Source of the DNA: Lycorma delicatula | Taxonomy: Eukaryota > Arthropoda > Insecta > Hemiptera > Fulgoridae | Direction of reading: 5' to 3' | DNA length: 64,000 bases | Assembly (NCBI RefSeq): GCF_047948215.1 | Contig: NC_134458.1 | Location: forward strand, 141,402,036-141,466,035 | Shown here: positions 44,157 through 58,400 of the stretch, one piece after another | How the letters are laid out: every line of letters starts with the position of its first letter | How positions within the stretch are numbered: the first letter of the stretch is position 1 | Notes under the pieces: model-generated | The model's input: the letters and a program-made list of their open reading frames with translations, nothing else | Told to the model about the DNA's origin: nothing | Databases searched by the model: none | Program-made: the position numbers and the translations under genes

Positions 44157-47100
44157 GTAAATAATTTTATATATTTAAATCTATAACTCTTCTACTATTA
44201 AAATTTAGAAGGTAGCATTAAAATTATATTCTTAACTACTTATTTATCACTGTAACAAAAAAAAAATTTGAAATTTGTTCTAACAATTAGTAAATCAGTT
44301 TTTACTATATATAAATAGTTTTGTTCCATCAAAAGTTTATGAGGGATCTATTAATTGAATATTAACTAATTTCAAAAAAACAGATTCTCAATTTTACCCA
44401 TAAGCATCTTTTTTAATGTTCAATTTTTTATGTAAAAACTTTTATACAGACTGACAAATTTTAATAATAAATTTTTTTTAGTTAAAGAGAAAAACTCCCT
44501 TTAGCGATTTAAAATTATAGTTTTAAAAAAATAAATTACATTTTTTAAATTTTTTTTTATACACAATAATATTTTTCTTTTTTTTTCTATACTGTTTAAT
44601 GCCTGTCAGTTGTATATATATATATATATATATATATAGAAAAAAACTTGCATACTAGAGCTTACATTAATAATTTTGTACTATGTATCACTTTGTGTAT
44701 ATATATACAAAGTGATAATGTAAGCTCTAGTATGCAAGTTTTTTTTTTTTAATTTTCTAGACGTTATGTATAAAGAAGGTATTCTTTTTTAATAATTGTA
44801 ATAACTTCCCACATCCCACATATAAGCTTTTTTGTAAGTTTCTGTGGTGAATTAATTGAGAAGTCATAAAAATAAATTGATTCCCTCTTCAATGTTTTAT
44901 ATGTTTATTCATATAAAGTGATCATCACTGCAAATTTATAACTAGATAAGAACTAAGTTTTCTAGATAGATAATAGTGATAATATAAAGCAGGGATGATA
45001 ACTTTTCAGAATATATCTGCTGATTTAACTGTTTTCTGACTTCAGATATTGAAATTAAAATGAAAATGCGTAATATAATTAACTTTAACATTATAAATAA
45101 CTACTGTAAAATGATAAAGATTATAAATAACCACATATATATAAATAAATAAGAGTCCCTACTATTATACAAATAAACAGTCAGCAATAATCACATTATC
45201 CAGGCAAAATTATTAATATTTTGCACTTATTAATCACATTGCCTGAATGCCGTTAGACATTATGTATATTGCCCGAGCAAAGTAATTCATTTTAGTTTAT
45301 TGGTCACATTGTCCAAATATATTTGCCACTAATCACGTTACATGGGCATTATGATAATGCCTGATTTATCACTTTGCCTTTAACATACATATATATATAT
45401 ATATATATATAGAGCTCTATGTATATATACTATATACAGCTGATGTAATTGCGATATTTAAACAATTTTCTCATAATAATTACATTTTAATTATAGTAAA
45501 ATTCATTATATGCATTAATAGTTTCATCATAGTCATTTTATTAAGTTTCTACCATATATTTTTTTTCAATTTATTCCTTGTAAATGGCTTTTATTTTATA
45601 TTGACTACATTTTTTATAAACTGCTCAAATTTGAAGTAAAAATGACACTAAAATGAAAATAACACCTTTAAGAAATCACAGGAAAATTAAAAACAATTAC
45701 CAGCTACTTCCAAACTGTAACTTAATGCTGACTTAAAACTTCAAAATTCCAAGTTTCAAATATTTTATTCTTTTAATGCAGTTTTTAAATCAGTAATATT
45801 AATTTTTTTCCCCCAATAAATAATATGAATCTTTTTTGACAATAAATTATGCAATCTGTAGTAGACTGAAAAATCAGATTTGGTCTAAAGAGAGCATATA
45901 CAGATTGAAAATTAACACATAACATTATGTTAATACCATTATATTTGTGAAAAATCATCTAGAAGCATATTTCCAAATATTAAGAAAGTATTAAAGTCAT
46001 ATTTTATTTATTATTTATAGAATTATACATTTACAATCTTCTTTAGTCAATATATGAGTTCACACATTAAGAACAATTTTTCTATTAATGTCGATCTACT
46101 CTATCAACCACTACATGGTGAAATAAAGTTGTACAGTTGCACATCAGTTTTATTTACCAGCACATTAAAATTAGAGATGAATAACTAATTTTAGTTCTAT
46201 TACAATTCAAATTTGTAACTTATATGTACAGTTCTTATCCATATACTTGCTTGTTTTTTTTATAACAAACAATTTTTATTGTTAGGACCTTTAATTCATT
46301 TAGGAGACATTTTATATTTTCTACTTCATGTATTATCGAACAATCATAATTAGGGTTTAAAACATTACATTGAACATACAGTATGATTGTCAACACTGGT
46401 GAAGATTGACTAGTAGAAGATTGGCTAGTAGAAGAGAAGAGTAGTAGGAGTCAAATGTATAACATTTGACTATATTACATTGATAGGCAAGACAGTGATT
46501 GACTTTTCATATTATGAAATTAGTAGAAGTACAATCCTCTTTCTATATTTTAACTGTAAAAATCAGCATAATGTCATTTGTGAAGGAAGTTATAATAAAT
46601 AAACATACCATCCAAGCATATTAATCTCCTCCTAGTGCACTCTGATAAAAATAATGCATGATGTAATAATATTATGGAACATAATCAACTTTTATTATAA
46701 ATATTTCAGCACCCTATTAATTATTGACAGTTAACCAACCAATTTTTAAAATATTCTTCTGAGGCCATCTAGTTGAATCTCTGTTGACAAAAAAATTAAA
46801 TATGATCCTTAAGATAATGTGTTTTTAAAAAAAAAACATGATACCAAAGTTCACAATGAACAAATCCTAAATAATAATAATAATAGAATGTGCTTTTTGT
46901 TTTTGAACCATACACTAAAATTAAACAAGAAGATATATAAGCACTTAAATTACATTCAAAAAAAATTGCATAAATATAAAAACAGTGCAGCTTACCAAAA
47001 GACATTTAAAAATTAAAACTGTAAGTAGACTAGGATGGGTGTATTTCTCTTTTGTAAGTAACGGAGGTTTTCCACAATTTCTTTCACTGGAAGGGGATCT

Positions 47101-49618
47101 TTATGAACTTTAAAATTCATCCCTTCAAACAATCACAATGATTATATAATAGGCAAGAAGAAGATTCTGCCTTTTTCTGGGAGGAAGTCACTCAAATTAA
47201 TCAAACTTTTAATACGTCATTTGTGAAAAATGGATTAAATATTAACAATTCACTATTTCAGCAATGCAAACAAAATAATAGATTGTCTTAAATTAAAGCC
47301 ATTTAATTACATTAGGTTTAAGCAATAGTAAATTAATCTTCTTCAAAATAGAATAAACTATTTATTCATAAGTAACAGAATAAACACCCACAAACCACAG
47401 TAAGCAAGTAAATAACATAAAATGCATTTTAACATGCATTATTACTGGTGAAATAAATTTTTATTTGTTAAATACAAATATTATTAATGTTACATTTTTG
47501 AAATTCTGCAGAAACGATATTCTCAAAAGATCTTTTCATTGCTAAACATATAAATTCTTCTTTGGTTAGAGACAACCAATGCCACTAAAAATGTCCTTCC
47601 ACTTATACAAAAAATGAATTACATAAATATATTTATTAATATTTCCATGACTATTTTTATTAAATAATATTTTATTATTTTTTTAATACTTTAAATAAAA
47701 TATATGATTCAATCAAGTGGAATTCAAATTACAGGACCTAACTGTATTTTATTAGAAATTTGTTAAGTATTACCAATAGTGTTTTTTTATATCCCATTCA
47801 ATGAATTTCAAAAAAGTTTTGATTTCTTTGAAAAATAGATTTTTTTTTCAACTATTACTTCTTTATATACCACTATTTAAAATTTATATGCCATATGTCA
47901 CACAACTAAACCAAATCATTTTTTAATTTACAAAAATCTGTCCAGCGTTTTGGAAAACAATATTACAAACACGTAAACCTAACAAACAGATTGAAAGAGG
48001 ATTTCAATAGTTGAGTAAAAGATTGTTTTAATTATTAGAATTGTTAAATATATTTTGTAATCAGATCTTATATTTTAAAATTATCATATTCAGGGGTATA
48101 ATAGTTTTCTTTCAGTTCCAATCTGATATAAAATGATTATTATTGAATCATTTTTTTTTTTTTTTTTTTTTAAAGCTGGAATATTTTTGAATTGTGGGCA
48201 AATGATAAATATGATGATGAAACACAAGCATACTATGCAGGCTATGCTGAAGGATGTCTTACTTCACAATTCATATATCAGCATTGGTACAACATAAGAA
48301 CTAAATTTTGTGAAGGTAAAGAAGACGCATGTGAAAAGATAAATGATTTTATAAAACAAAATAAAATATGGATTGATAAGATGATAACAAACAATAAAAA
48401 TGAGAGTAGTTACTGGTGGCAAGTAAGTAAAATTCAGTTACAATTTTGTCAATACATTAAAATATATGTTTTCATGTTTCTTGAACTGCTTTAATTTTTT
48501 GTAATACATCAAAATTAAAACAAACTGTAAGAAAGTGAAGTTACTTTAATTTATTTTTACTTTGCATACAACTGGTGGAGCAAAATCAAAAAATTCAATT
48601 AATTACATATTAGCAGAAAAATTCACAAAATGATGATAATAGAAAACAAGAAGTTCACATATTGTTAAATTTCATATTAAACTCATTAGGCAGGCTGGCT
48701 AGCCACCTGAATAACAACACCATTGTCATTATTCTTCAATCTAACCAGTCTATGAATGAAAAACAATAAGATTTCAGTTACAAAATTGGAATTCTTACAG
48801 GCAAGTTTTTGAACTGTCCATATAATTTAATGGAATTACACAAATAAATGTATTTAAGAGCTCAGCACAACAGCCAAAACCAATTCTAAGTGTATTCATT
48901 TGTGTCTAAAGCTCGTCAATGAAGATAAAAATTACATCAACTCGCAAAAGAACTCCACAACATAGTACCTGCTTGTTGTAGACATGAATAACAATCCACT
49001 GAGATAAACACTTTTCTTTCAGGTAAAATTTATTATTAGAAAGGTAAATGTAAATTAACAAATCAGTGACCTTTTTGATTTTTGTTATATTTGGCAGTTG
49101 ACAATAAACATCTATACAGATATAGTTGGGATAAATATGATTAGTTTGGTTTCATGGGCTAAGGAATTGGGTGTTCTGCTAGCACTGTATGTGCAATATT
49201 TCATTATAGCCTTATTCATATACTACACTAATAGATAAGATTTCTAGTATGTAATATTAACATAAAAATCACATTGATCTAGGGGTAGTGGTAAACTACA
49301 ATAACTCTGATCAGAGACAATCATTATGAGGAATTTGTTATTACCAGTTTGTAATTGCCCTCATCCTTTTAAATAGGTACAATGAGAATCATGTCAGCTA
49401 ACACTCTGGTTCCATCTGTGGTATTATAGATGGAACTATAATAGTGACTGCAACCAACAGAGTACCCATTTCTTTATTTGAGCTCTATGTGATAGTAGTT
49501 CTGCCCTAGGGGCTGTTTGGAAAATGTTTTTATTTATTCAAGGATGACACAAAAAGCCTACTTAATGCTTAAGATAAGCCACACCTCATTAATTTTATCA
49601 TTTAAATGTGTGTGTGTA

Positions 49619-49706
<88 letters not shown>

Positions 49707-52700
49707 ACTTATCTAATTACTGTGTTATCAAAATGTTACTGGATATATATATATATATTCAGGTGCATTATTATTCTTTATTAATATATCCTTTTTTGAT
49801 TTACAGATTAATTTATATTATAAACAACTTGATGGAATTTATCATGGCTATAACTCTTGTAAAAAGAACACAGCTGAAATCTCCTATAATGATATTATGT
49901 AAGTAATTATTTCATAAGAAAACCTGATCAGTACAGAAATGTTAATACACAGATCCTTCAGCTGTAGTCAAAAGCAGCGATCAAAATTTTAATCATTTTT
50001 AAAAGCATTTATTTAACTCGCTTTAGGAATAATCAAATCTTGCAACTGCTATATCTTTTGATCTATCGTAAGAAAATCAATGAAATTTGGTACACGTTCA
50101 TAACTTCGATGACAATACAACAATACAGTGCCAGAATTTGATATGACCCACTCCCCCACGCGCTACCCCTATGCTAAATTCATGCATTTAGTTGACAATT
50201 TTCGTTTCTCATGAACTATCGTATGAAAATGATTGAAATTTGGTACATGTATGTAACTTCGATGTGTAAAAATAAATACAAAAACAAATTACAAAAATAT
50301 ATTTGATTACATATAAAAAATTATTTTTTAAAAAGGCTTTTATTTAACTAATATTAATATTAACATTAATAAAAAACGGAAACAAATTAGGAAAACCCTC
50401 TAATTTACAAAAATCCACCCATGCTAAAAAAAAGGAAATCTTATATATTGAATAAAAGGTGAGATAAACTTCACAAGTGCTTTAACCTGTTGAGAATTGT
50501 TTAAATAAAAAAGTATAAATCTAAATATGATTATATTCATCAATTTTAGAATGGTAAATTTTTCAAGCTTTTTATACATTAGAAATGATTTTTTTGAAGC
50601 AGAAGTACACACTGATAATTATGGTAAAAATATTATGATCCTGTTATAAAGTCTGCAAAACAGTAAAAATCTATTTATAAGACAATTTTTTTTTAATAAT
50701 CAATAATATTAAAAAAAAACCAGCAGTTTCTGATGAACAAAATTAAACCTTTTTTTCAACTAAAATAAAAAGAACTTTTTATTGAAATTATACAATAAAT
50801 GAGCTTTTTCTAAGTACAATAAATCTGCACTTGAGTAGTGCAATATAGAGAATATAATAAAAACATTTTGAATTACAAACTGAGAAAATATGTATTAAAA
50901 TAACAGTCCTTTATTATTTAACAGCAACATGAGTGCAATCTATAATATAATTTGAAATACTTTTTGATGAATTCAATCCATCCATATTAATCAATTAGTT
51001 TGATTACTGGCTTAAATACTCAAGAAATGCTTGTCTATTTATTTTCATAAACTTTAGTCCCACCTTTTTTAGTCAACCTGTACATATATTAAATTAGATT
51101 TTAACCTTTCCATGATGTCTTTAGTTACAGCTCCTTTGATGTTCATTCCAAAATAAGATAAACTTCAGTATTTAAATTTTTTAAATTTAATTATTTTTCC
51201 ACACCTAAAGAACAAAATATATAAACACTATTTTAATTTCAACATTTATAGATGAAGAAAAAATTACTCAACCAAACAAAAAAATACAAAGTAAAATTTA
51301 CCAAATATTCAACAACTACAATTACTGACAATGTACATTTTTTTTACAAAATTAGATGTAATTTTACACGTATACAATAAACAGAATTGTTACTCTACAG
51401 GTTAATGAACATGGAAGGTGATTTAATAGATCTCTTGGAAAAGTTTAAATCAGAAGGAACTCCTACATGGAAATTATTTGATGAAGGAAGATGCACAGCC
51501 ATTGTTAAAATATTACCAAAAAATACGGACATCTATGTTTCACACAATTCATGGATCAGGTTAGATAATAATTTCTTTATGAAAACCTGTCAATTACTGC
51601 CTAAATTATATATATTATAACATGTTGGATCTTTTCTGCTATTGGTTCCACATGGTAGATGGCAGTGACATCAACTCTCCACCACACAATAAAGGAGTGG
51701 GTACCACTTACTAGACACACAAACATGAAATACAATGCACACTTACTGGAGTGCATTTAACAAATGCATGCAGTTAACTTGTACACCATTTTTTAAATAT
51801 GTCAAACCAGTTATTAATATTTAATGTACATAACTTAAAAAATATATATTAAAAGAACTACCAATAAATATATTTCACATAAAAAAAGGTTTTTAAAGAT
51901 TTCCTCATCAACAACCATATTAATATTAATACATGTATGCTATAAAGATAACTCACTGAGCCAATCATAGCCTTAGGTTCTGCCATCAAGAATACTTACT
52001 GTAGTGCACAATCTTCCATACACCCGTACTTTATTAATTCTTTAGTTAACATTAAATTAATGATATTAATGAATATTAATTTCTTTTATAGAGGGGAAAT
52101 TAACCTTCAGAGTTGAACATTTGATGTAAATTTTGATTGTTATTCTAATCTAAATTATTGATATATATTGTAATTCAACATTTCATATTAATAAATTGTA
52201 TACAAGATTGCTCTTATGCCTGATGTTAACGTAAGATCAGTTAATCAATAAAATATAACAGAACCTATACTCACTGAAATCAGATAAAAGTAGTAGCAGC
52301 ATTTAAAAAATGTTACTTATTATACCTCCTCTATGAAGCATGAGACCTTGCCGTTGGTGAGGGGGCTTGAGTGCTCAGGGATACAGAGTAGCTGGACCGA
52401 AGGTGCAACCATATCGCAGAGGTATCTGTTGAGAGCCAGACTAAGGAATAATTCCTGAAAGAGGGCAGCAGCTCTTTCAGTAGTTGTTAGGGGCGTGAGT
52501 CACAATGACTTAAACGGCCATATCAACATCACTCAGTCCTCTGAGTACTGCGCAGCTGAAAGCAATGGAAAACTACAGCTGCTTTTTTCCAAGAAAATGT
52601 GGCTCTCTGCATTTTCATATAGCAATGATGGAGGCGCCTTCCTTGGTAAAATATTCCGGAGGTAAACTAGTCCCCCGTTCGGATCTCCAGGTGGGGATTA

Positions 52701-55461
52701 CTAAGGAAGGGGTCACCAGAAAATTAAAAAATAACATTCTGCGAGTCTGAGTGTGGAATGTTAGAAGCTTAAAAAAGGTTGGTAGGCTAGAAAATTTAAA
52801 AAGGAAAATGGATAGGATAAATGTGGATGTAGTAGGAATTAGTGAGGTTCGGTGGGAAGAGGAAGGCGACTTTTGGTCAGGTGATTTTAGAGTAATTAAC
52901 TCAGCTTCAAATAATGGGCAGGCAGGAGTACGTTTCATAATGAACAAGAAGATAGGGAAGAGAGTAGAGTATTTCAAAATGCATAGCGATAGAATCATTG
53001 TAATAAGGATAGAATCAAAACCTAAACCGACAATGAATGTTAACGTCTATATGCCTACAAGCGCCCATGATGATGATGAGGTAGAGTGTGTATACGAAGA
53101 GATTGATGAAAACACGTAAAAGGAGATGAAAATTTAATAATAGTTGAAAATTGGAATGCAAGCATTGGAAAAGGCAAGGAAGGAAATATAGTGGGTGAAT
53201 ACGGGCTGGGCAAAAGGAATGAAAGAGGGGACCGACTTATAGAGTTTTGCACGAAGTATAATTTAGTAATTGCCAACACCCAATTTAAAAATCATAATAG
53301 AATAATATACACTTGGAAAAAGCCAGGCGATACTGCAAGGTATCAGATAGATTATATCATGGTTAAGCAAAGATTTAGAAATCAACTCGTTGACTGCAAA
53401 ACTTACCCTGGAGCAGATATTGATAGCGACCATAATTTGGTGATAATGAAATGTAGATTGGGGTTTAAAAACCTGAAGAAAATGTGTCAGATGAATCTGT
53501 GTAATTTAGAGACGCTTGAGGAAGAGGAGGTAACGAAGATTTTTGAGGAGGACATCGCAAGAGGTCTGAGTAAAAAAGATAAGGTAGAAAATGTAGAAGA
53601 AGAATGGGAGAATGTTAAAAAGGAAATTCTTTAACCAGCAGAAGCAAACTTAGGCGGAATAAAGAGAACTGGTAGAAAACCTTGGGTTTCAGACGATATA
53701 TTGCAGCTGATGGATGAACGTAGAAAATATAAGAATGCTAGTGATGAAGAAAGAAAAAGGAACTATCGACAATTAAGAAATGCTATAAACAGGAAGTGCA
53801 AACTGGCGAAAGAAGAGTGGATTAAAGAAAAGTGTTCAGAAGTGGAAAGAGAAATGAACATTGGTAAAATAGATGGAGCATACAGGAAAGATAAGAAAAA
53901 TTTTGGGGTACATAAATTAAAATCTAATAATGTGTTAAACAAAGATGGTATACCCATATATAATACGAAAGGTAAAGTCGATAGATGGGTGGAATATATT
54001 GAAGAGTTATACGAAGGAAATGAATTAGAAAATGGTGTTATAGAGGAAGAAGAGGAAGTTAAGGAGGATGAAATGGGAGAAACAATACTGAGATCTGAAT
54101 TTAAGAGAGCATTAAAAGATTTAAATGGCAGAAAGGCTCCTGGAATAGACGGAATACCTCTAGAATTACTGTGCAGTGCAGGTGAGGAAGCGATTGATAG
54201 ATTATAAAAAACCGGTGTGTAATATTTATGAAAAAGGGGAATTTCCGTCAGACTTCAAAAAAAGTGTTATAGTCATGATACCAAAGAAAGCAGGGGCAGA
54301 TAAATGTGAAGAATACAGAACAATTAGTTTAACTAGTCATGCATCAAAAATCTTAACTAGAATTCTATACAGAAGAATTGAGAGGAGAGTGGAAGAAGTG
54401 TTAGGAGAAGACCAATTTGGTTTCAGGAAAAGTATAGGGACAAGGGAAGCAATTTTAGGCCTCAGATTAATAGTAGAAGGAAGATTAAAGAAAAACAAAC
54501 CAACATACTTGGCGTTTATAGACCTAGAAAAGGCATTCGATAAAGTAGACTGGAATAAAATGTTCAGCATTTTAAAAAAATTAGGGTTCAAATACAGAGA
54601 CAGAAGAACAATTGCTAACATGTACAGGAACCAAACAGCAACAGTAACAATTGAAGAACATAAGAAAGAAGCCGTAATAAGAAAGGGAGTCCGACAAGGA
54701 TGTTCCCTATCTCCGTTACTTTTTAATCTTTACATGGAACTAGCAGTTAATGATGCTAAAGAACAATTTAGATTCGGAGTAACAGTTCAAGGTGAAAAGA
54801 TAAAGATGCTACGATTAGCTGATGATATAGTAATTCTAGCCGAGAGTAAAAAGGATTTAGAAGAAACAATGAACGGCATAAATGAAGTCCTACGCAAGAA
54901 CTATCGCATGAAAATAAACAAGAACAAAACAAAAGTAATGAAATGTAGTAGAAATAACAAAGATGGACCACTGAATGTGAAAATAGGAGGAGAAAAGATT
55001 ATGGAGGTAGAAGAATTTTGTTATTTGGGAAGTAGAATTACTAAAGATGGACGAAGCAGGAGCAATATAAAATGCCGAATAGCACAAGCGAAACGAGCCT
55101 TCAGTAAGAAATATAATTTGTTTACATCAAAAATTAATTTAAATGTCAGGAAACGATTTTTGAAAGTGTATGTTTGGAGTGTCGCTTTATATGGAAGTGA
55201 AACTTGGACAATCAGAGTATCTGAGAAGAAAAGATTAGAAGCTTTTGAAATGTGGTGCTATAGGAGAATGTTAAAAATCAGATGGGTGGATGAAGTGACA
55301 AATGAAGAGGTATTGCGGCAAATAGTTGAAGAAAGAAGGATTTGGAAAAATATAGTTAAAAGAAGAGACAGACTTATAGGCCACATATTAAGGCATCCTG
55401 GAATAGTCGCTTTAATATTGGAAGGACAGGTAGAAGGGAAAAATTGTGTTGGCAGGCCACG

Positions 55462-55492
<31 letters not shown>

Positions 55493-58400
55493 GTAAAACA
55501 AATTGTTAGGGATGTAGGATGTAGAGGGTATGAGGGTATACTGAAATGAAACGACTAGCACTAGATAGGGAATCTTGGAGAGCTGCATCAAACCAGTCAA
55601 ATGACTGAAGACAAAAAAAAAATTAATGTGTAATTAATTACTTTTTTCAGCATACTCAACTCATTTCTGATAACCTTTATTGCAGTTCAGGAAGGGAGTA
55701 AAATTAAAAATGTCATATAGAATAAATAAAATCTAACAGCACATTTTCCTCACTTAACTTTGACTATCATTAACTGTATGACTGATTTGTCTTCAAAATC
55801 TTGATAGACAAATGTAGCAAATCTTGCTTTTAATTACTTTATTTGGGATTATAATAAAACAGTCAACATGGTCTATGGTAAGAAATCTGACTCAAACCAA
55901 AAACATTTAAAAATTAGCTTATAAAAAATAACCCAAAAATTACCATACTTACTTTGGTTTTTGAAAGTTAGTAAAAACATCATGCTTATCAAAAACAGAA
56001 AATAGGAAATTATTAAAACAGAATGCAAAAAATTCAAGATCAACTTCTTGACTTTTTAACTGATCTCTCATATTTTTAAATCAACAAAACAAATTAACAC
56101 AAAAAAATCATGGTACAAGATATTTCAAATCCTGGAGGTGGGAAGTATTGAAAAGCTGATGTGTTAACTGTTTCTAGTGAAACTGAAAAATTACCCTGCT
56201 TAAAACAGTGGAATTTTTAGTACACTGCCATTTAAGAACCCTCTTTTATAGTTTCATGTTTCTTCATGATATAAGTTAATATTCTTTTGGTACTTTCTGA
56301 TTAAACAGAGGCCACCTGTTTTCAGCAGGAAGAATTATGTTTAAAAAAAAACTCAAACATTTGGTTATATTTACAATTATATTTATTTATTATATAAAAA
56401 TAATCAAATATGTACACACATTATAGGCCTTTATTTATATCCTCAACCTAACAGTTGCAGCGCGCTGTTACAATCGCCTCTGTTTAATCAGAAAGTACAA
56501 CTCTTTTTTTAGAAAAAGAACAAAGAAACTAGAAATTTATGAAACTGGAAAATTGTTTGAAATAAAAAACATAATTTTATGCCTACTGTTCACCACCAGC
56601 ATAATTGCTCTTAAAAGTTACAATTTAAATTTATTAAATCCAAACACGTTTTTGTAAAATAACAAATTAACATAAGAACTTTGATACAATGCATTTTCAA
56701 TTAAATAAATTTAATTAAATATTTAAACCAATTGCTGATGCAGAATTTCCAGATATTGTAAGTAATTCTAATTAATTTTAATGTTCAGGTATAATTACAT
56801 GATTCGAATGCAAAAACGTTATATCTTGCGATATCGCTTACTACCAAATTCTGAACATAAAATACCTGGAGAAATCATAACATTTTCAAGCTATCCTGGC
56901 ATTATTAATTCAATAGATGATTTTTATACTATATCATCAAATATTGCTGTTCAAGAAACAACAATTGGTAACAGTAACCAAGTATTATGGCAATATGTTA
57001 CACCTGAAGATCAGGTATGTATTATTTTTTACAAAAAGGAACTATTCAAACAAATTAATTGCTCTGTACAATTAACACAATAATAAAAAAATGAGAACTA
57101 TTATCTGTACGAACAGTGAATCTTTTTACATGCTGACTTACAAAGTTTTTATTTGAGAAGAATTGGTAATTTGTTAAACATAAATAAAATATGTAATTTA
57201 TTCAAGACGATTTTTTTTTTTTTTTAATTAATTGAGGGTCCATTTATGTGACATCAAGATAGCAGGATAGCTTAAAATTATTTGAATTAGAATGAATATA
57301 TCAAGGCCTAACTTTAACAAAATATGCTGTTTCTTATCAGTAAAGTATTCTTTTTTTAAGCACATTAGGGAAACACTACCTAGATGCTAATTACATGGTA
57401 ATCTATATTTAAAAAATGGTAATAATATGATTCATTCACAGTTAAAATACAGCTATTTTAACTAAATTTGTTGATCTTTAATTTGATTACTTTTATTTTT
57501 TTTAAAACTAACTATTACAGTATTTTTATTTCATATTCAATTTATACCGAATTCTCTAACAGTTTATTTTTATAAATTTTAAAGTAGTCCAAAAAACAAA
57601 ATGTTTTACTATATTTAACCATGATAAAACTTAATTTTAAACATGTTTCATGTAGATTGTATTTTAACCAAAATTATTCTAAAAGATTTATTTACATCTT
57701 TTATTTTTTTATCTATTCTTTCTTTTACTTCAGTATAATGTTGTTAACAGGAAATACAGTTTTGATATGCATTGTTCTCTACAATTCTTTAATAGTTTTT
57801 TACATGAATTTAAATTGTATGTTTCTTTTCACATGACCTCATTATTCACTAATTCTTTTTTCACATTTTCTTTAATTACTTAATTTAAATAATTTATATA
57901 CTAGATAAAATACTTGGAAATTTTCAATTATTATTTTCATTTCACGGCGATGTATTTAATAAAACAACATATAGCAAATAAAAAAAAAAATTATAAGTTT
58001 TCTTACATATCTTTTGTTTTGTTTTTTATAGTATCAACAAAAGTATATTTGTGTAACTCAACACAGTATTTCGATTTATTTATTAAGTAAAAGTATTGTG
58101 CTTCCACAGCCATTTTTAATAAATTAATGAACCATTCAAAAAATATTGAAAGAATTTTATTGACTAAGGGAAGAAGGTACCCATTTTTCAACAAAAAAAA
58201 ACCCATTTTATTTGCTATTTTTATAGCCTGGTCTTTTTTTGTGAATAAGATGGTAGTTTGATTACAAAGAGAAAATTACATTTTTATGTGAAAAAGTAGT
58301 TTTTTCAAAACCATGTAGCTAATTGAACAAGAAAAGATAGAAAAATGAGTGTACTTTCATAAGAAACTGCATTTATTCCTCTATTAGTTTCATACTTATA

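Larger units (their letters stand above)
52325..55622 (+). mobile_element. LINE copy 3, near full-length, inactive
   Basis: The most complete copy: a GC-richer 5' untranslated region (52325-52750, with CATGAGACCTTGCCGTTGG near the start), the whole endonuclease from MWNVRSLKKVGRLENLKR and GISEVRWEEEGDF (52751 on), a linker, the RT and C-terminal region, and the tail TGACTGAAGAC plus A. Lesions against the other copies: an ~8-base deletion near 53110, an AAA-to-TAA stop at 53632, a 1-base insertion near 54207, and a 26-T run replacing GTTTGG at 55462-55487, followed by an 8-base tandem duplication near 55530. RT motif C reads LADD instead of FADD. No clear target duplication found. Confidence 0.92.
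51560..56788. other. PLBD intron 4
   Basis: A 5.2-kb intron, more than half of it LINE copy 3 (52325-55622). It also holds a MITE-like element (56290-56498). The rest is AT-rich without coding signals. Confidence 0.8.

Noticed and set aside
49517..49906. 129-codon plus-strand frame
   Set aside because: It is built from a TG/TA microsatellite (Cys-Val and Ile-Tyr runs). The real PLBD exon 3 lies inside its end but in a different frame.
54337..55087. Several minus-strand frames over the LINE copies (likewise at 12241-12957, 13375-13840 and 61331-61534)
   Set aside because: They recur at the same position in each LINE copy as antisense shadows of the conserved endonuclease and RT coding strand.
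52320..55640. Target duplication for LINE copy 3
   Set aside because: Bases after the poly-A (ATTAATGTG) do not match those before the 5' end (ATGTTACTTATT) beyond A/T similarity, so none is claimed.
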